DNA of 64,000 nt from Stenotrophomonas sp. ZAC14D1_NAIMI4_1. GTDB lineage: Bacteria > Pseudomonadota > Gammaproteobacteria > Xanthomonadales > Xanthomonadaceae. Under the pieces are notes generated by a model, which was not told where the DNA came from, made no database searches, and was given only the letters and a program-made list of their open reading frames with translations. Shown here one piece after another: positions 22,505 through 31,676 of this stretch. Position 1 is the first letter of the stretch, and each line of letters begins with the position of its first letter. The DNA is taken from contig NZ_CP026001.1 of assembly GCF_003086775.1 (NCBI RefSeq), positions 646,407 through 710,406 on the forward strand, read 5' to 3'. Made by a program: the position numbers and the translations under genes.

Positions 22505-25144
22505 ATGCCCCAGCACACCCTGCTCGTGGCGGCCCTGGCCGTCGCTCTGGCCGCGCCTTTGTCTGCCGCCGCCGAAACCTCCGCCGACGCCAGTGGCGAA
22601 GCCAGCACCCTGGCTGCCGTGCGCGTCACCGGTTCCAACATCAAGCGCACCGATACCGAGGCGTCCAACCCGGTGCAGGTGATCGGCCGCCAGCAGCTGG
22701 AACAGACCGGCAAGGCCACCGTCGCCGACGTGCTGCGTTCCATCTCGGCCAACACCGGCAATGCCAGCAACGAAACCACCAACAACGGCTGGGCGTCCGG
22801 CTCGGCCGGCATCGGCCTGCGCGGGCTCTCGCAGAAGAACACGCTGGTGCTGCTCAACGGCCGCCGCCTGGCCAACTACGGCTTCCCGGCAGGTGGCCTG
22901 TCCGACACCTTCGTCGACCTCAACGCGCTGCCGCTGGTGGCGGTCGAGCGCATCGAAGTGCTCAAGGACGGTGCTTCGGCCGTGTATGGCTCCGATGCGG
23001 TGGCCGGCGTGGTCAACATCATCACCCGGCAGAACTTCGAAGGCGCCGAGATCGGCGGCAGCTTCGGCGGCGCCGACCAGGGCGGCCTGCACGAGCAGAA
23101 CCTGAAGTTCGTCGGCGGCCTCGGTGACCTGGACAGCGATGGCTACAACATCCTCTTCAGCCTGCAGGGCTACAACCGCGAACGCCTGGACCAGGACGAG
23201 CGCAACCTGACCAGGAGCGGCATCTACAGCGACCAGCCCGGCGGCCGCTGGAACGGCTGGTCGGCCAAGGGCGCGCGCTACCTCGTCAACGGCGTCTCGG
23301 TGCCGATGCTCGATGCCGACGGCAACTGCCCCACTGGCACCACCCGCGTCGCCAGCGCGCCCATCGACGGCCTGGCCGGTGATACCTGCGGCTTCAACCA
23401 GGCGCCGTACACCACTCTCATTCCGTCGACCAAGCGCTACCAGGCCTACGCCAACGGTACCTTCCGCCTCGGCGAGAACGTGGAGGCCTTCGGCGAAGTG
23501 CTCTATAGCCAGATCAAGAGCGCCGCGTGGTTCGGCAGCAGCCCGTTCTTCACCCTGGAAAGCGGCCGCTTTGCCCTGAACGCCGAAACCGGCCTGGCCG
23601 AACCGGTGTCGTCCAACCTACCGGCTAGCAGCCCGTACAACCCGTACGGCCGCGCCGTGCCGATCGAATACACCTTCTTCGACCTCGGCGGCACCATCAA
23701 GACCAACCGCTCCACCGCCTATCGCGGCGTGGTCGGCCTGCGCGGCAGCACCGCCGCCTGGGATTGGGAAGTGGCCGTGTTCGGCGCACGCAGCAGCGAG
23801 CGCGAAACGGTGTCCGGCGGCTTCGCCAACCGCTGGGCGCTGGCCGATGCGCTGGCCAGCGGCAGCTACAACCTGCTCAACCCGTCGGCCACCCCGCAGT
23901 CGGTGATCGATGCCATCAACATCTCCACCCTGCGCCCAGCCGAATCGGTACTGCAGGGCGTGGATGCGAAGATCTCCGGCACTCTGGGCCGCACCTGGGC
24001 GGGCGACATCGGCTTTGCCGCCGGTGCCGAGTGGCGCCGCGAGAAGCTCGATTCCAACAATCCCTGGCAGATCGACGCCGGCCTGCAGGTGCGCCCGGCC
24101 ATTGCCGAAGTACACGGCGAGCGCAAGGTCAGCGCCGCCTATGCCGAAGTGAACGTGCCGCTGGCCTCGGGCCTTGAACTGTCCGCCGCCGCGCGTGCCG
24201 ACCACTACGACGACTTCGGCGACGCGTTTTCGCCCAAGCTCGGCCTGCGCTGGCAGCCGCTGGATTTCCTGCTGGTGCGTGCCTCGGCGTCGAAGGGCTT
24301 CCGCGCGCCGTCGCTGTCGGAGAATTCCAACAGCACCAGCATCGCCTACGGCAGCGTGGTCGACCCGCGTGATCCGGACGTGCCGGGTTCGCGGCAGAAC
24401 CCGACCTTCTTCACCGTCGGCAACAGCGAGCTGAAGCCTGAGCGCACCAAGAGCGTGAACTTCGGCGTGGTGCTCTCGCCCTGGGCCAACACCAGCCTCA
24501 GCGTCGACTATTACCGCATCCAGCTGGACAACCTGGTCGGCACCAACAACACCCAGACCCTGGTCAACGACAACGTGGCCGGTGCCGTGCAGCGCGACGA
24601 GCGCGGCAAGCTGCAGGCCGTGTTCAACCGCTACCAGAACCTGAGCGAGCTGAAGACCTCGGGCATTGACGTCGAGCTGCGCCAGCGCATTCCGACGGCC
24701 GCGCTGGGCGACTTCACCCTGTCCTCGGCCTACACCCACGTGCGCGACTACCGTCGCCCCACCGTGGTGGGCGGCCCGCTGGTGGATTACGCCGGCAGCA
24801 ACCTCGGCGCCACCCTGCCGAAGAACAAGGCGACCACCACGCTGGACTGGACCTACCGCGATTTCACCACCGCCATCACCTGGTACTACACCAGCGGCTA
24901 CGACCAGAAGGCCAGCACCGCCGCCGCGGCCGTGCAGGACCGCGTCGACGCGTACAACCAGTTCGACCTGTACCTGGCCTACGCCGGCATCGACAAGCTG
25001 ACCGTCTACGCCAAGGTGCAGAACCTGGCTGACAAGACGCCGCCGTACGACGCCTCGTTCCCGGGCATCCGCGCGCCGTACGACTTCAGCCAGTACGACC
25101 TGCGCGGCCGCTACTTCACCCTCGGCTTCGATTACCGCTTCTGA
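22505..25144 (+). CDS. TonB-dependent receptor
   Basis: An 879-residue outer-membrane receptor. It has a signal peptide (MPQHTLLVAALAVALAAPLSAAAE), an N-terminal VRVTGSNIKRTDTEASNPVQ segment, a plug with ERIEVLKDGASAVYGSDAVAGVVN, and a long barrel ending RYFTLGFDYRF with a terminal aromatic residue. The following gene, 71 bp on, is an exported M14 carboxypeptidase, suggesting peptide or modified-peptide uptake. I chose the ATG at 22505 because it begins the signal peptide. The ligand cannot be named from sequence. Confidence 0.92.
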   Translation: MPQHTLLVAALAVALAAPLSAAAETSADASGEASTLAAVRVTGSNIKRTDTEASNPVQVIGRQQLEQTGKATVADVLRSISANTGNASNETTNNGWASGSAGIGLRGLSQKNTLVLLNGRRLANYGFPAGGLSDTFVDLNALPLVAVERIEVLKDGASAVYGSDAVAGVVNIITRQNFEGAEIGGSFGGADQGGLHEQNLKFVGGLGDLDSDGYNILFSLQGYNRERLDQDERNLTRSGIYSDQPGGRWNGWSAKGARYLVNGVSVPMLDADGNCPTGTTRVASAPIDGLAGDTCGFNQAPYTTLIPSTKRYQAYANGTFRLGENVEAFGEVLYSQIKSAAWFGSSPFFTLESGRFALNAETGLAEPVSSNLPASSPYNPYGRAVPIEYTFFDLGGTIKTNRSTAYRGVVGLRGSTAAWDWEVAVFGARSSERETVSGGFANRWALADALASGSYNLLNPSATPQSVIDAINISTLRPAESVLQGVDAKISGTLGRTWAGDIGFAAGAEWRREKLDSNNPWQIDAGLQVRPAIAEVHGERKVSAAYAEVNVPLASGLELSAAARADHYDDFGDAFSPKLGLRWQPLDFLLVRASASKGFRAPSLSENSNSTSIAYGSVVDPRDPDVPGSRQNPTFFTVGNSELKPERTKSVNFGVVLSPWANTSLSVDYYRIQLDNLVGTNNTQTLVNDNVAGAVQRDERGKLQAVFNRYQNLSELKTSGIDVELRQRIPTAALGDFTLSSAYTHVRDYRRPTVVGGPLVDYAGSNLGATLPKNKATTTLDWTYRDFTTAITWYYTSGYDQKASTAAAAVQDRVDAYNQFDLYLAYAGIDKLTVYAKVQNLADKTPPYDASFPGIRAPYDFSQYDLRGRYFTLGFDYRF

Positions 25145-25215
25145 TGCCATCGCCGCAGCCGGCCACCCCGTGTGGCCGGCCGCGTTGCCGCTGTCCTGTT
25201 TCCTGGGGAGTCACC

Positions 25216-27810
25216 GTGTCCTTCCACCGCCGTGCCGTTCTTCCGCTGCTTCTTGCCGCCGCCACCGCCTTGTCCTCGCCGCTGCCGGCGCAGGCCCAGA
25301 GTGCGTACTTCTTCCCGCAGGCTACCGACGCTGCTGCGTTCGATGCCGCCATTCCCACCCCCGAGCAGTTCCTCGGCTACCCGATCGGCAGCCGCTACAC
25401 CCGGCATGACCAGCTGGTGGCCTACTTCCAGGAACTTGCCAAGCACTCGGACAAGATCCGCGTGCAGCAGATCGGCCGCAGCTACGAAGGCCGCCCACTG
25501 CTGATCGCCACCGTCACCGCCGCCGACAACCAGGCGCGCATCGAACAGATCCGCCAGCAGCACGCCACCCTGGTCGACCCGGCGCAGCCGCGCAGCGCGG
25601 CCGGCGACAGCCCGGTGGTGGTCTGGCTGGGCTACAGCGTGCATGGCAACGAAACCTCCAGCGGTGAAGCGGCGATGCTGACCGCCTACTACCTGGTGGC
25701 CAACCGCAGTGCCGAAACCCAGCAGTGGCTGCAGCAGTCGGTGGTGCTGTTCGACCCGGCGCAGAATCCCGATGGCCGCGACCGCGCGGCGAACTGGCAC
25801 AACGCCTGGGCGTCCGACCCGGCGTCGGCCGACCCGGCCGACAAGGAACACGTCGAGCCGTTTCCGCAGGGGCGCACCAACCACTACTTCACCGATCTCA
25901 ACCGCGACTGGCTGGCGCTGACCCAGCAGGATTCGCGGCCCAAGATCGACGTGTTCCACCAGTGGTACCCGAACGTGCAGATCGATTTCCACGAGATGGG
26001 CAAGGACAGCACGTACTACTTCGAGCCCTCGCCGAAGAGCATGCACAGCCCGCTGATTCCGGCGGCGTCCTACGAGTTCAACAAGACCCTGGCCAAGTAC
26101 CACGCACAGTCGCTGGATGCGTTGGGCTCGCTGTACTACACCGGCGAAAACTTCGACAACTTCTCGCCGGTGTACGGCTCGACCTATCCGGACTTCCACG
26201 GTGCGGTCGGCGTCACCGTCGAACAGGCCAGCTCGCGTGGCCGCGTACAGGAATCGGTGAACGGCCTGCTGACCTTCCCGTTCACCATCCGCAACCAGGT
26301 GGCCACCGGCCTGGGCACCGTGCGTGGTGCGGTGACCGAGCGCAGTGGCCTGTTCGATCTGCAGAAGAGCTTCTTCCAGAGCGCCCTGAAGCAGGCCGCG
26401 CAGCAGCCGGTGAAGAGCTTCGTGTTCGGCGATGCGCATGACCCGGCACTGACCCGCCGCCTGCTGGAGTTGTTGCTGCTGCATCGCATCGACGTGCATG
26501 CACTGGATCGCACGGTGACGGTCGACGGCCAGCGCTTCGACGCCGGCAGCGCATACGTGGTGCCGGTGCAGCAGGCGCAGTTCCGCCTGGTCCATTCGAT
26601 CTTCGCCGAGACCCCGTCCATCAAGGGCGACGTGTTCTACGGCAGCACCAGCTATGCCATTGCACCGGCCTACGGCGTGGCGTTCGCTGGCAGCCGCAGC
26701 CGCATCGATGGCGGCGCCAGCGTAACCGCGCTGCCGCCGCTGCAGGGCGCGGTGAACGGCGGCCAGGCAGGCTTCGCCTATGCCATCGACTGGCGCGACT
26801 ACAATGCTGGCCATGCGCTGGCCGCGCTGCAGGCCAAGGGGCTGAACGCACGCGCGGCATTCAAGCCGTTCAGCAGTGCCACCGCACAGGGCCAGGTCGA
26901 CTTTGCCGCGGGCACCCTGATCATTCCGGTGGCCGGCCAGCCGTTGCAGGGTGCGGCCCTGCTCGAAGCGGTGAGCGGCGCCGCGCGCGATGCCGGTGTG
27001 CAGGTACATGCCCTGTCCAGCGGCCGCAGCAGTGAAGGCATCGACCTCGGCAGCGATGGCGTCAAGGCACTGCGCAAGCCGGCCGTGGCGCTGGTGATGG
27101 GCGAGGGCGTGGCTGCCACCGAGATCGGATCGGCCTGGTTCCTGCTGGACCAGCAACTGCACCTGCCGGCCAGCAAGCTGGACCCGCAGCAGCTGGGCAA
27201 GGTTCCGCTGGACCGCTACACCACGATCGTGCTGTCCGGTGGCACCTACACCGGCATCGACGCCACTGCCGTGGCCGCGCTGAAGCGCTGGGTACAGGCG
27301 GGGGGCTCGCTGGTGACCTACGGCAGCGCATCGAAGTGGGCGGTGGAGCAGAAGCTGGCCGAGGGCGAGACGCTGGGCAAGGATGAGGAGGCGGGTGACG
27401 CTGACCGTCGCGCATTCGGTGACCAGCGTGACATCGCCGCGATCGAGCGGGTGAGCGGCAACATCCTCAGCGCCGACGTCGATACCAGCCATCCGCTGGC
27501 CTTCGGCGTGCCGCGTCGGCAGCTGGCGATCAACAAGGAAAACACGGTGACGCTGCAGCCGAGCGCGAACCCGTTCTCGACCGTGGTGCGTATCGATGCG
27601 ACGCCGCGGGTGAATGGTTACCTGTCCGAGCGCAACCGGGCGCGGGTGGCGGGCAGCGCATGGCTGCTGGTGTCGGCGCAGGGGCAGGGCAACGTGGTGT
27701 TGTTTGCCGATGACCCGGCGCATCGCAAGTACTGGCATGGCACGGATCGCCTGCTGATCAACGCGATCTTCTTCGGGAATCTGGTGAATCCGGCCAAGGC
27801 GCGGGGTTGA
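25216..27810 (+). CDS. Secreted M14-family zinc carboxypeptidase, large
   Basis: An 864-residue exported protein with a signal peptide (residues 1-28). The M14 zinc site is HGNE (His143/Glu146) with the third ligand His259 in IDFHEMG. NPDGRD and DLNRDW are substrate-binding motifs and the general-base Glu336 is in VGVTVEQAS. The roughly 450-residue C-terminal part resembles a glutamine-amidotransferase-like/beta fold and has no assigned role. I chose the GTG at 25216 because GGGGAG precedes it and the signal peptide follows. It probably works with the upstream TonB receptor. Confidence 0.88.
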   Translation: MSFHRRAVLPLLLAAATALSSPLPAQAQSAYFFPQATDAAAFDAAIPTPEQFLGYPIGSRYTRHDQLVAYFQELAKHSDKIRVQQIGRSYEGRPLLIATVTAADNQARIEQIRQQHATLVDPAQPRSAAGDSPVVVWLGYSVHGNETSSGEAAMLTAYYLVANRSAETQQWLQQSVVLFDPAQNPDGRDRAANWHNAWASDPASADPADKEHVEPFPQGRTNHYFTDLNRDWLALTQQDSRPKIDVFHQWYPNVQIDFHEMGKDSTYYFEPSPKSMHSPLIPAASYEFNKTLAKYHAQSLDALGSLYYTGENFDNFSPVYGSTYPDFHGAVGVTVEQASSRGRVQESVNGLLTFPFTIRNQVATGLGTVRGAVTERSGLFDLQKSFFQSALKQAAQQPVKSFVFGDAHDPALTRRLLELLLLHRIDVHALDRTVTVDGQRFDAGSAYVVPVQQAQFRLVHSIFAETPSIKGDVFYGSTSYAIAPAYGVAFAGSRSRIDGGASVTALPPLQGAVNGGQAGFAYAIDWRDYNAGHALAALQAKGLNARAAFKPFSSATAQGQVDFAAGTLIIPVAGQPLQGAALLEAVSGAARDAGVQVHALSSGRSSEGIDLGSDGVKALRKPAVALVMGEGVAATEIGSAWFLLDQQLHLPASKLDPQQLGKVPLDRYTTIVLSGGTYTGIDATAVAALKRWVQAGGSLVTYGSASKWAVEQKLAEGETLGKDEEAGDADRRAFGDQRDIAAIERVSGNILSADVDTSHPLAFGVPRRQLAINKENTVTLQPSANPFSTVVRIDATPRVNGYLSERNRARVAGSAWLLVSAQGQGNVVLFADDPAHRKYWHGTDRLLINAIFFGNLVNPAKARG

Positions 27811-27840
27811 GGCGATTGGCGCCTTGTTGATGCTGGGGGC

Positions 27841-27945
27841 GGGAGGACGGATGGGCCGCGCAGGACACGCCGCAAGTACGTCCGTGTAGGCTCGTAGGCG
27901 CCATCCATGGCGCCTGCGGTCCTGCGCAACCCATCCGTCCTCCCC
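27841..27945 (-). repeat. Large palindrome with conserved loop, copy B
   Basis: Arms of 26 nt (27841-27866 and 27919-27944) enclose a 52-nt loop. Read on the minus strand, the loop has inner palindrome GGCGCCATGGATGGCGCC, then ACGAGCC, and ends GTACTTGCGGCGT. The only arm mismatches are two adjacent positions, both G-U wobbles in this orientation. The leader AAACTGTC before the arm matches copy A. Confidence 0.82.
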
Positions 27946-27989
27946 AGACAGTTTCCTGCGGGCGCGGACGCATCACACCCAAGGCGGGA

Positions 27990-28055
27990 GCAAGGGCAAA
28001 AGCAGAAGCATCGGCTTCGGCTTTTGCTCTTGAATTTGAATTTGAATTTGATCTT
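27990..28055. repeat. Imperfect hairpin and GAATTT tandem repeat between copies B and C
   Basis: GCAAAAGCAGAAGC / GCTTCGGCTTTTGC form a 14-position stem with a four-base loop at about 27995-28030. It is followed by TTGAAT repeated three times. The block is strikingly AT-rich and sits between two outward-facing palindromes. I see no gene in it. Confidence 0.6.
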
Positions 28056-28105
28056 TCTTCCTCCGGCTACCCCGCGGGAGAAGGAAGGCGCTGGAAATGT
28101 CTGAA

Positions 28106-28212
28106 GCGTTGGGGAGCGGGGGCGGCGCAAAACCGTGAGGCGCATGGATGCGCCGACCGAGCCCCATGGATGGGTTTACGGCGTGTTTTGCGCCGCCCCC
28201 GCTCCCCAACGC
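28106..28212 (+). repeat. Large palindrome with conserved loop, copy C
   Basis: Perfect 28-nt arms (28106-28133 and 28185-28212) enclose a 51-nt loop. The inner palindrome is GGCGCATGGATGCGCC, the spacer is GACCGAGCC, a CCCATGGATGGG hairpin follows, and the loop ends TTTACGGCGT. Arm sequence is unrelated to copies A, D and E beyond being G-rich on the 5' side, yet the loop aligns closely. Confidence 0.85.
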
Positions 28213-28259
28213 CCCCGCACAACCCACCGCAGGCTCCAGAACCATCCAGGTAGCCAGCC

Positions 28260-28286
28260 AAAAAAAGACGGCGCCTCAGCGCCGTC
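28260..28286 (-). terminator. Rho-independent terminator of the first Ax21-like gene
   Basis: On the minus strand the stem GACGGCG / CGCCGTC is followed by seven T residues. It lies about 35 bp beyond the stop codon at 28322. Confidence 0.88.
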
Positions 28287-28321
28287 CCTCGGTAACCACC
28301 CCCGCGCAGCGGGAACAACCG

Positions 28322-28945
28322 TTAGAAGCTGGCGCGCACGCCCACCCTGTACTCGGATACGTCCTTGTCGAACTGGCCTTCCAGTACAACGCCCCAGGTA
28401 TCGGTGAAGCTCACCTGCCCGCCCACCACGCCATACCAGCGCGCGTCCTGCCCATCGCCGCCGTTGGCGTAACCGCCTTTCAGCCAGCCTTCGAGCGTCT
28501 CGGTGAACCGGTTGCGCACGCCCACCATGCCCAGCACCTCGTTGAACCGGGAGGTCTCGCGGAACCGTGCGTCGTCGAGGCGGTAGTCCGATTTCGCCGA
28601 ACGGTGGTTCCAGGCGAACTCGCTGGTGAAGTCCAGACCGTCGCTGATCGGCGCGTGGTATCCCACGCCCAGGTACGGAACGTCGAGTGTGGTCTTCACC
28701 CGCGCAGCGCCCGCGTGCTCGCTTCCGCTGACCCGCGATGCGCCGACGATCACGTGGAACTGCGGCGCGACCGCGAACGAACCCCGCACGTAGCCACCAT
28801 CGGCCGTGATGTCACCGGCGCTGCCGGCGTCCAGCTGCAGCCGGTTCCAGCCGCCTTCCACGTACGTGTAGCTGAGCTCGTCGCTGGCCGAGGCCAGCAG
28901 TGGCGTTGCAAGCAGCAGGCCGGTTGCCAGGAGCATCTTGCGCAT
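28322..28945 (-). CDS. Ax21-family outer-membrane beta-barrel protein, paralogue 1
   Basis: A 207-residue protein with a signal peptide (MRKMLLATGLLLATPLLASA). The Ax21-type start of the mature chain is LSYTYVEGGWNRLQLDAG, alternating beta strands follow, and it ends EYRVGVRASF, a C-terminal aromatic typical of small barrels. It is a tandem paralogue of the next gene. Despite earlier claims for Ax21 as a signal, the established view is that these are outer-membrane or vesicle proteins. AAGGAC lies seven bases before the ATG. Confidence 0.82.
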   Translation of the reverse strand: MRKMLLATGLLLATPLLASASDELSYTYVEGGWNRLQLDAGSAGDITADGGYVRGSFAVAPQFHVIVGASRVSGSEHAGAARVKTTLDVPYLGVGYHAPISDGLDFTSEFAWNHRSAKSDYRLDDARFRETSRFNEVLGMVGVRNRFTETLEGWLKGGYANGGDGQDARWYGVVGGQVSFTDTWGVVLEGQFDKDVSEYRVGVRASF

Positions 28946-29039
28946 CGTTCAAGTCCTTATGGGGTGCGAGGGTGCAGGGCCGCGCAACCCCGTACCGCAG
29001 TACGGGGTCGTGCAGGTGCCAGGAAAACGCAGGCTTCAA

Positions 29040-29663
29040 TCAGAAGCTGGCGCGGACGCCGACGCGGTACTCGGCGAAGTCATCGTAGAACTGGCCTTCG
29101 GCAACCACGCCCCAGGTGCGGTTGAAGCTGACCTGGCCACCGACGGTGCCGGTCCAGGTGCCTTTGAAGTGGTCGCTGCCGTCCATGTAGCCGGCCTTGA
29201 GCCACGCTTCGGTCTTTGCCGAAGGCTTGCCACGCACGCCGAAGTTGCCCACGGCGGTGTTGACGGAGGTCTTGGTGGAGTAGGTCAGGCCATCGGAATG
29301 GATTTCGCCCTTGCCCGTGCGACGGTTCCACGCGATGTCGGCGGTGAAGTCCACGCGCTCGCTCATCGGCATGTGGTAGCCGATGCCCAGGTGGGGCTGC
29401 TCGAGCGTGGTCTTGACGCTGGAGAAGGCGTAACGGGTGGTGTCGCTCACGCGCGACCAGCCACCGAACACGTTGACCTGTTCGGCGATGGCGAAGGAAC
29501 CTCGCACGTAGCCGCCATTGGCCTTCGGGTCGTTGAGGATGCTGGAGTTCATCTGCAGCTGGTTCCAGCCGCCTTCCACGTAGGTGTAGCTCATGCCGTC
29601 GTCGGCAAGGGCGGTCAGCGGAGCGGCGAGCAGCAACGTCGAGGCCAGGAAAATCTTGCGCAT
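29040..29663 (-). CDS. Ax21-family outer-membrane beta-barrel protein, paralogue 2
   Basis: A 207-residue protein with signal peptide MRKIFLASTLLLAAPLTALA, mature start MSYTYVEGGWNQLQMNSS and end EYRVGVRASF, identical at the last ten residues to paralogue 1. Two ATG codons are adjacent (29666 and 29663). I chose the second because its spacing from AAGGAC (seven bases) and its MRKI start match paralogue 1. The 94-bp gap between the paralogues contains a perfect hairpin ACCCCGTA / TACGGGGT. Confidence 0.82.
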   Translation of the reverse strand: MRKIFLASTLLLAAPLTALADDGMSYTYVEGGWNQLQMNSSILNDPKANGGYVRGSFAIAEQVNVFGGWSRVSDTTRYAFSSVKTTLEQPHLGIGYHMPMSERVDFTADIAWNRRTGKGEIHSDGLTYSTKTSVNTAVGNFGVRGKPSAKTEAWLKAGYMDGSDHFKGTWTGTVGGQVSFNRTWGVVAEGQFYDDFAEYRVGVRASF

Positions 29664-29839
29664 CATGCGGGTCCTTGTCATGCAGCGATCCAGACCGGGA
29701 CATGCAGGGACGCGCCCCGGCTGCGACGTCGTGTCGCTGGCCGAGTCTATCCATATTTCACACGCCGTGAACGTTCTGCGCCGCCGATGGCGCGGCCGGT
29801 ATCCAATCATTCAGCAAGCGCGCTGCGGCCTGCGCCAAC

Positions 29840-29869
29840 AAAAAAGGGACGCAGCTTGCGCTGCGTCCC
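29840..29869 (-). terminator. Rho-independent terminator of rhlE
   Basis: On the minus strand a perfect 10-bp stem GGGACGCAGC / GCTGCGTCCC is followed by six T residues, 24 bp after the rhlE stop. Confidence 0.92.
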
Positions 29870-29893
29870 TTCGTGCATTGCAGGCGTGGGCAA

Positions 29894-31315
29894 TCAGCCG
29901 GCGCGACCGCCGCCGTTGCCGCCCTGGCTGCGGCCACGGCCGCCACCATTGCCGCCACCGCCACGACGCTGGCCCTGGCCGGCGCCCGCACCGGCGCGCT
30001 GCTGGCCGTTGCCACCGCCCTCGCGACGGCCGCCGCCGGCCTTCTTCGGGCCTGCGTGCGCGTGGCGCGGCGCATCACCGTGCGGACGACGCGCATGGCT
30101 CTTGCGCGGTGCGCGCTCGCCGGTATCGTGCTCGGCCTTGCCCGGTGCACTGTTGCCCCAGCGGATCGGCGTCTGCAGCTCGAAGCCCGGCACGTCGCGG
30201 ATGTCCATGTCGCGGCCCAGCAGGCGGGTGATCGCGCGCAGCAGCTTCACTTCATCCTGTGCCACCAGCGAAATCGCCTGGCCGGTGGAACCGTTGCGGC
30301 CGGTACGGCCGATGCGGTGCACGTAATCCTCGGCCACCATCGGCAGATCGAAGTTGATCACCTTCGGCAGTTCGTTGATGTCGATGCCGCGCGCGGCGAT
30401 GTCGGTGGCCACCAGCACGGTCACGCGACCGGCCTTGAAGTCACCCAGGGCACGCAGGCGCTGGCCCTGGCTCTTGTTGCCGTGGATCGCCGCGGTCTTG
30501 ATGCCGGACTTTTCCAGGAACGTGGCCAGCTTGTCGCTGCCGTGCTTGGTACGCGCGAAGACCAGGGTCTGCTCGCGGCTGTCCTGCGCCAGCAGGTGCA
30601 GCAGCAGGTCGCGCTTGCGGCTGCCATCGACCGGGTGCACGCGGTGGGTGATGGTTTCGGCCACGGTGTTCTTCGGCGTCACCTGGATCTGTTCCGGGTT
30701 GCGCATGAACTCCAGAGCGAGCTGGCGGATGTTGTCCTCGAAGGTGGCCGAGAACAGCAGGGTCTGGCGGTTCTGCTTCGGCAGCTTGGCGAGGATGCGC
30801 TTGATCGACGGCAGGAAGCCCATGTCGAGCATGCGGTCGGCTTCGTCCAGGATCAGCACTTCGATGCCCGACAGGTCGACGCTGCGACGCTCCAGGTGAT
30901 CGATCAGGCGGCCCGGGCAGGCGACCAGCAGGTCCACGCCACGGCGCAGGATGTCCAGCTGGTTGCCCATGCCGACGCCGCCGTAGATGCAGGCGCTGGG
31001 GATGCGCAGGTACTTGCTGTAGCCGCGCAGGCTGTCATGCACCTGGGTGGCCAGTTCGCGGGTCGGGGCCAGGATCAGCGCGCGCGGCTTGCGCGGGCCG
31101 CTGCGCACTTCCTGCGAGGCGGTGCCCAGGTGCTGCAGCAGCGGCAGGCCGAAGGCGGCGGTCTTGCCGGTACCGGTCTGTGCGCCGGCCAGCAGGTCGC
31201 GACCGGCCAGCGCCAGCGGGATCGCCTGCTGCTGGATCGGGGTCGGGTTTTCGTAGCCCTGCTCGGCGAGCGCGCGCAGCAGGAAAGGCGCGAGGCCCAG
31301 GGATTCAAAAGACAT
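29894..31315 (-). CDS. rhlE: DEAD-box ATP-dependent RNA helicase
   Basis: A 473-residue helicase. The N-terminus MSFESLGLAPFLLRAL and Q motif are RhlE-like. Walker A is AQTGTGKT, motif II is LDEADRMLDMG, motif III is SAT, and motif VI is HRIGRTGR. The C-terminal tail of about 90 residues is Gly/Arg/Gln-rich, an RNA-binding extension. It unwinds structured RNA in ribosome assembly and cold adaptation. The leader carries a small CTGTCC-GAAC-GGACAG hairpin at 31343-31358. Confidence 0.93.
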   Translation of the reverse strand: MSFESLGLAPFLLRALAEQGYENPTPIQQQAIPLALAGRDLLAGAQTGTGKTAAFGLPLLQHLGTASQEVRSGPRKPRALILAPTRELATQVHDSLRGYSKYLRIPSACIYGGVGMGNQLDILRRGVDLLVACPGRLIDHLERRSVDLSGIEVLILDEADRMLDMGFLPSIKRILAKLPKQNRQTLLFSATFEDNIRQLALEFMRNPEQIQVTPKNTVAETITHRVHPVDGSRKRDLLLHLLAQDSREQTLVFARTKHGSDKLATFLEKSGIKTAAIHGNKSQGQRLRALGDFKAGRVTVLVATDIAARGIDINELPKVINFDLPMVAEDYVHRIGRTGRNGSTGQAISLVAQDEVKLLRAITRLLGRDMDIRDVPGFELQTPIRWGNSAPGKAEHDTGERAPRKSHARRPHGDAPRHAHAGPKKAGGGRREGGGNGQQRAGAGAGQGQRRGGGGNGGGRGRSQGGNGGGRAG

Positions 31316-31358
31316 TGAGATTGCTCCAAGTACAAGAAACGCCTGTCCGAACGGACAG

Positions 31359-31608
31359 ACGGGGGCAGATCAAACTGATCGGCTGACTCGGAGCGTTCCC
31401 GTGAACCGCGCTGCGAGAATTGGGTGCAGCCGGCACGGAGCGCAGGCTGGAATGCGTGACGAACGGCGTCGGAGTGGGGGCGGGCGAAGAGGGCGGACCC
31501 AGGTCGCCGGCGATCCCGGAGGGAAACGGACGGCCGCTGCAGACCCTGTAAGTCTAAACGATCTTCAAGACTCCACGCAAAAACCCCTGTTCAGGTAGGG
31601 GGGGTGTC
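31359..31608. other. Upstream region of rhlE without recognised genes
   Basis: About 250 bp upstream of rhlE. I see no gene, repeat or convincing promoter here beyond the rhlE leader hairpin just before it. Its left part presumably includes the rhlE promoter. Confidence 0.5.
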
Positions 31609-31629
31609 TGCAGGGCTTGCAGCCCTGCA
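31609..31629 (-). repeat. GCAGGGC hairpin associated with copy D
   Basis: TGCAGGGC / GCCCTGCA with a five-base loop. On the minus strand the loop is TGCAA, identical to the hairpin after copy E. TTG-type hexamers lie next to it (31641-31657). Confidence 0.7.
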
Positions 31630-31676
31630 CCCGCCTCAGATCAACGTCAACTTCAAAAGCCTGCATTCCGTGGGTT

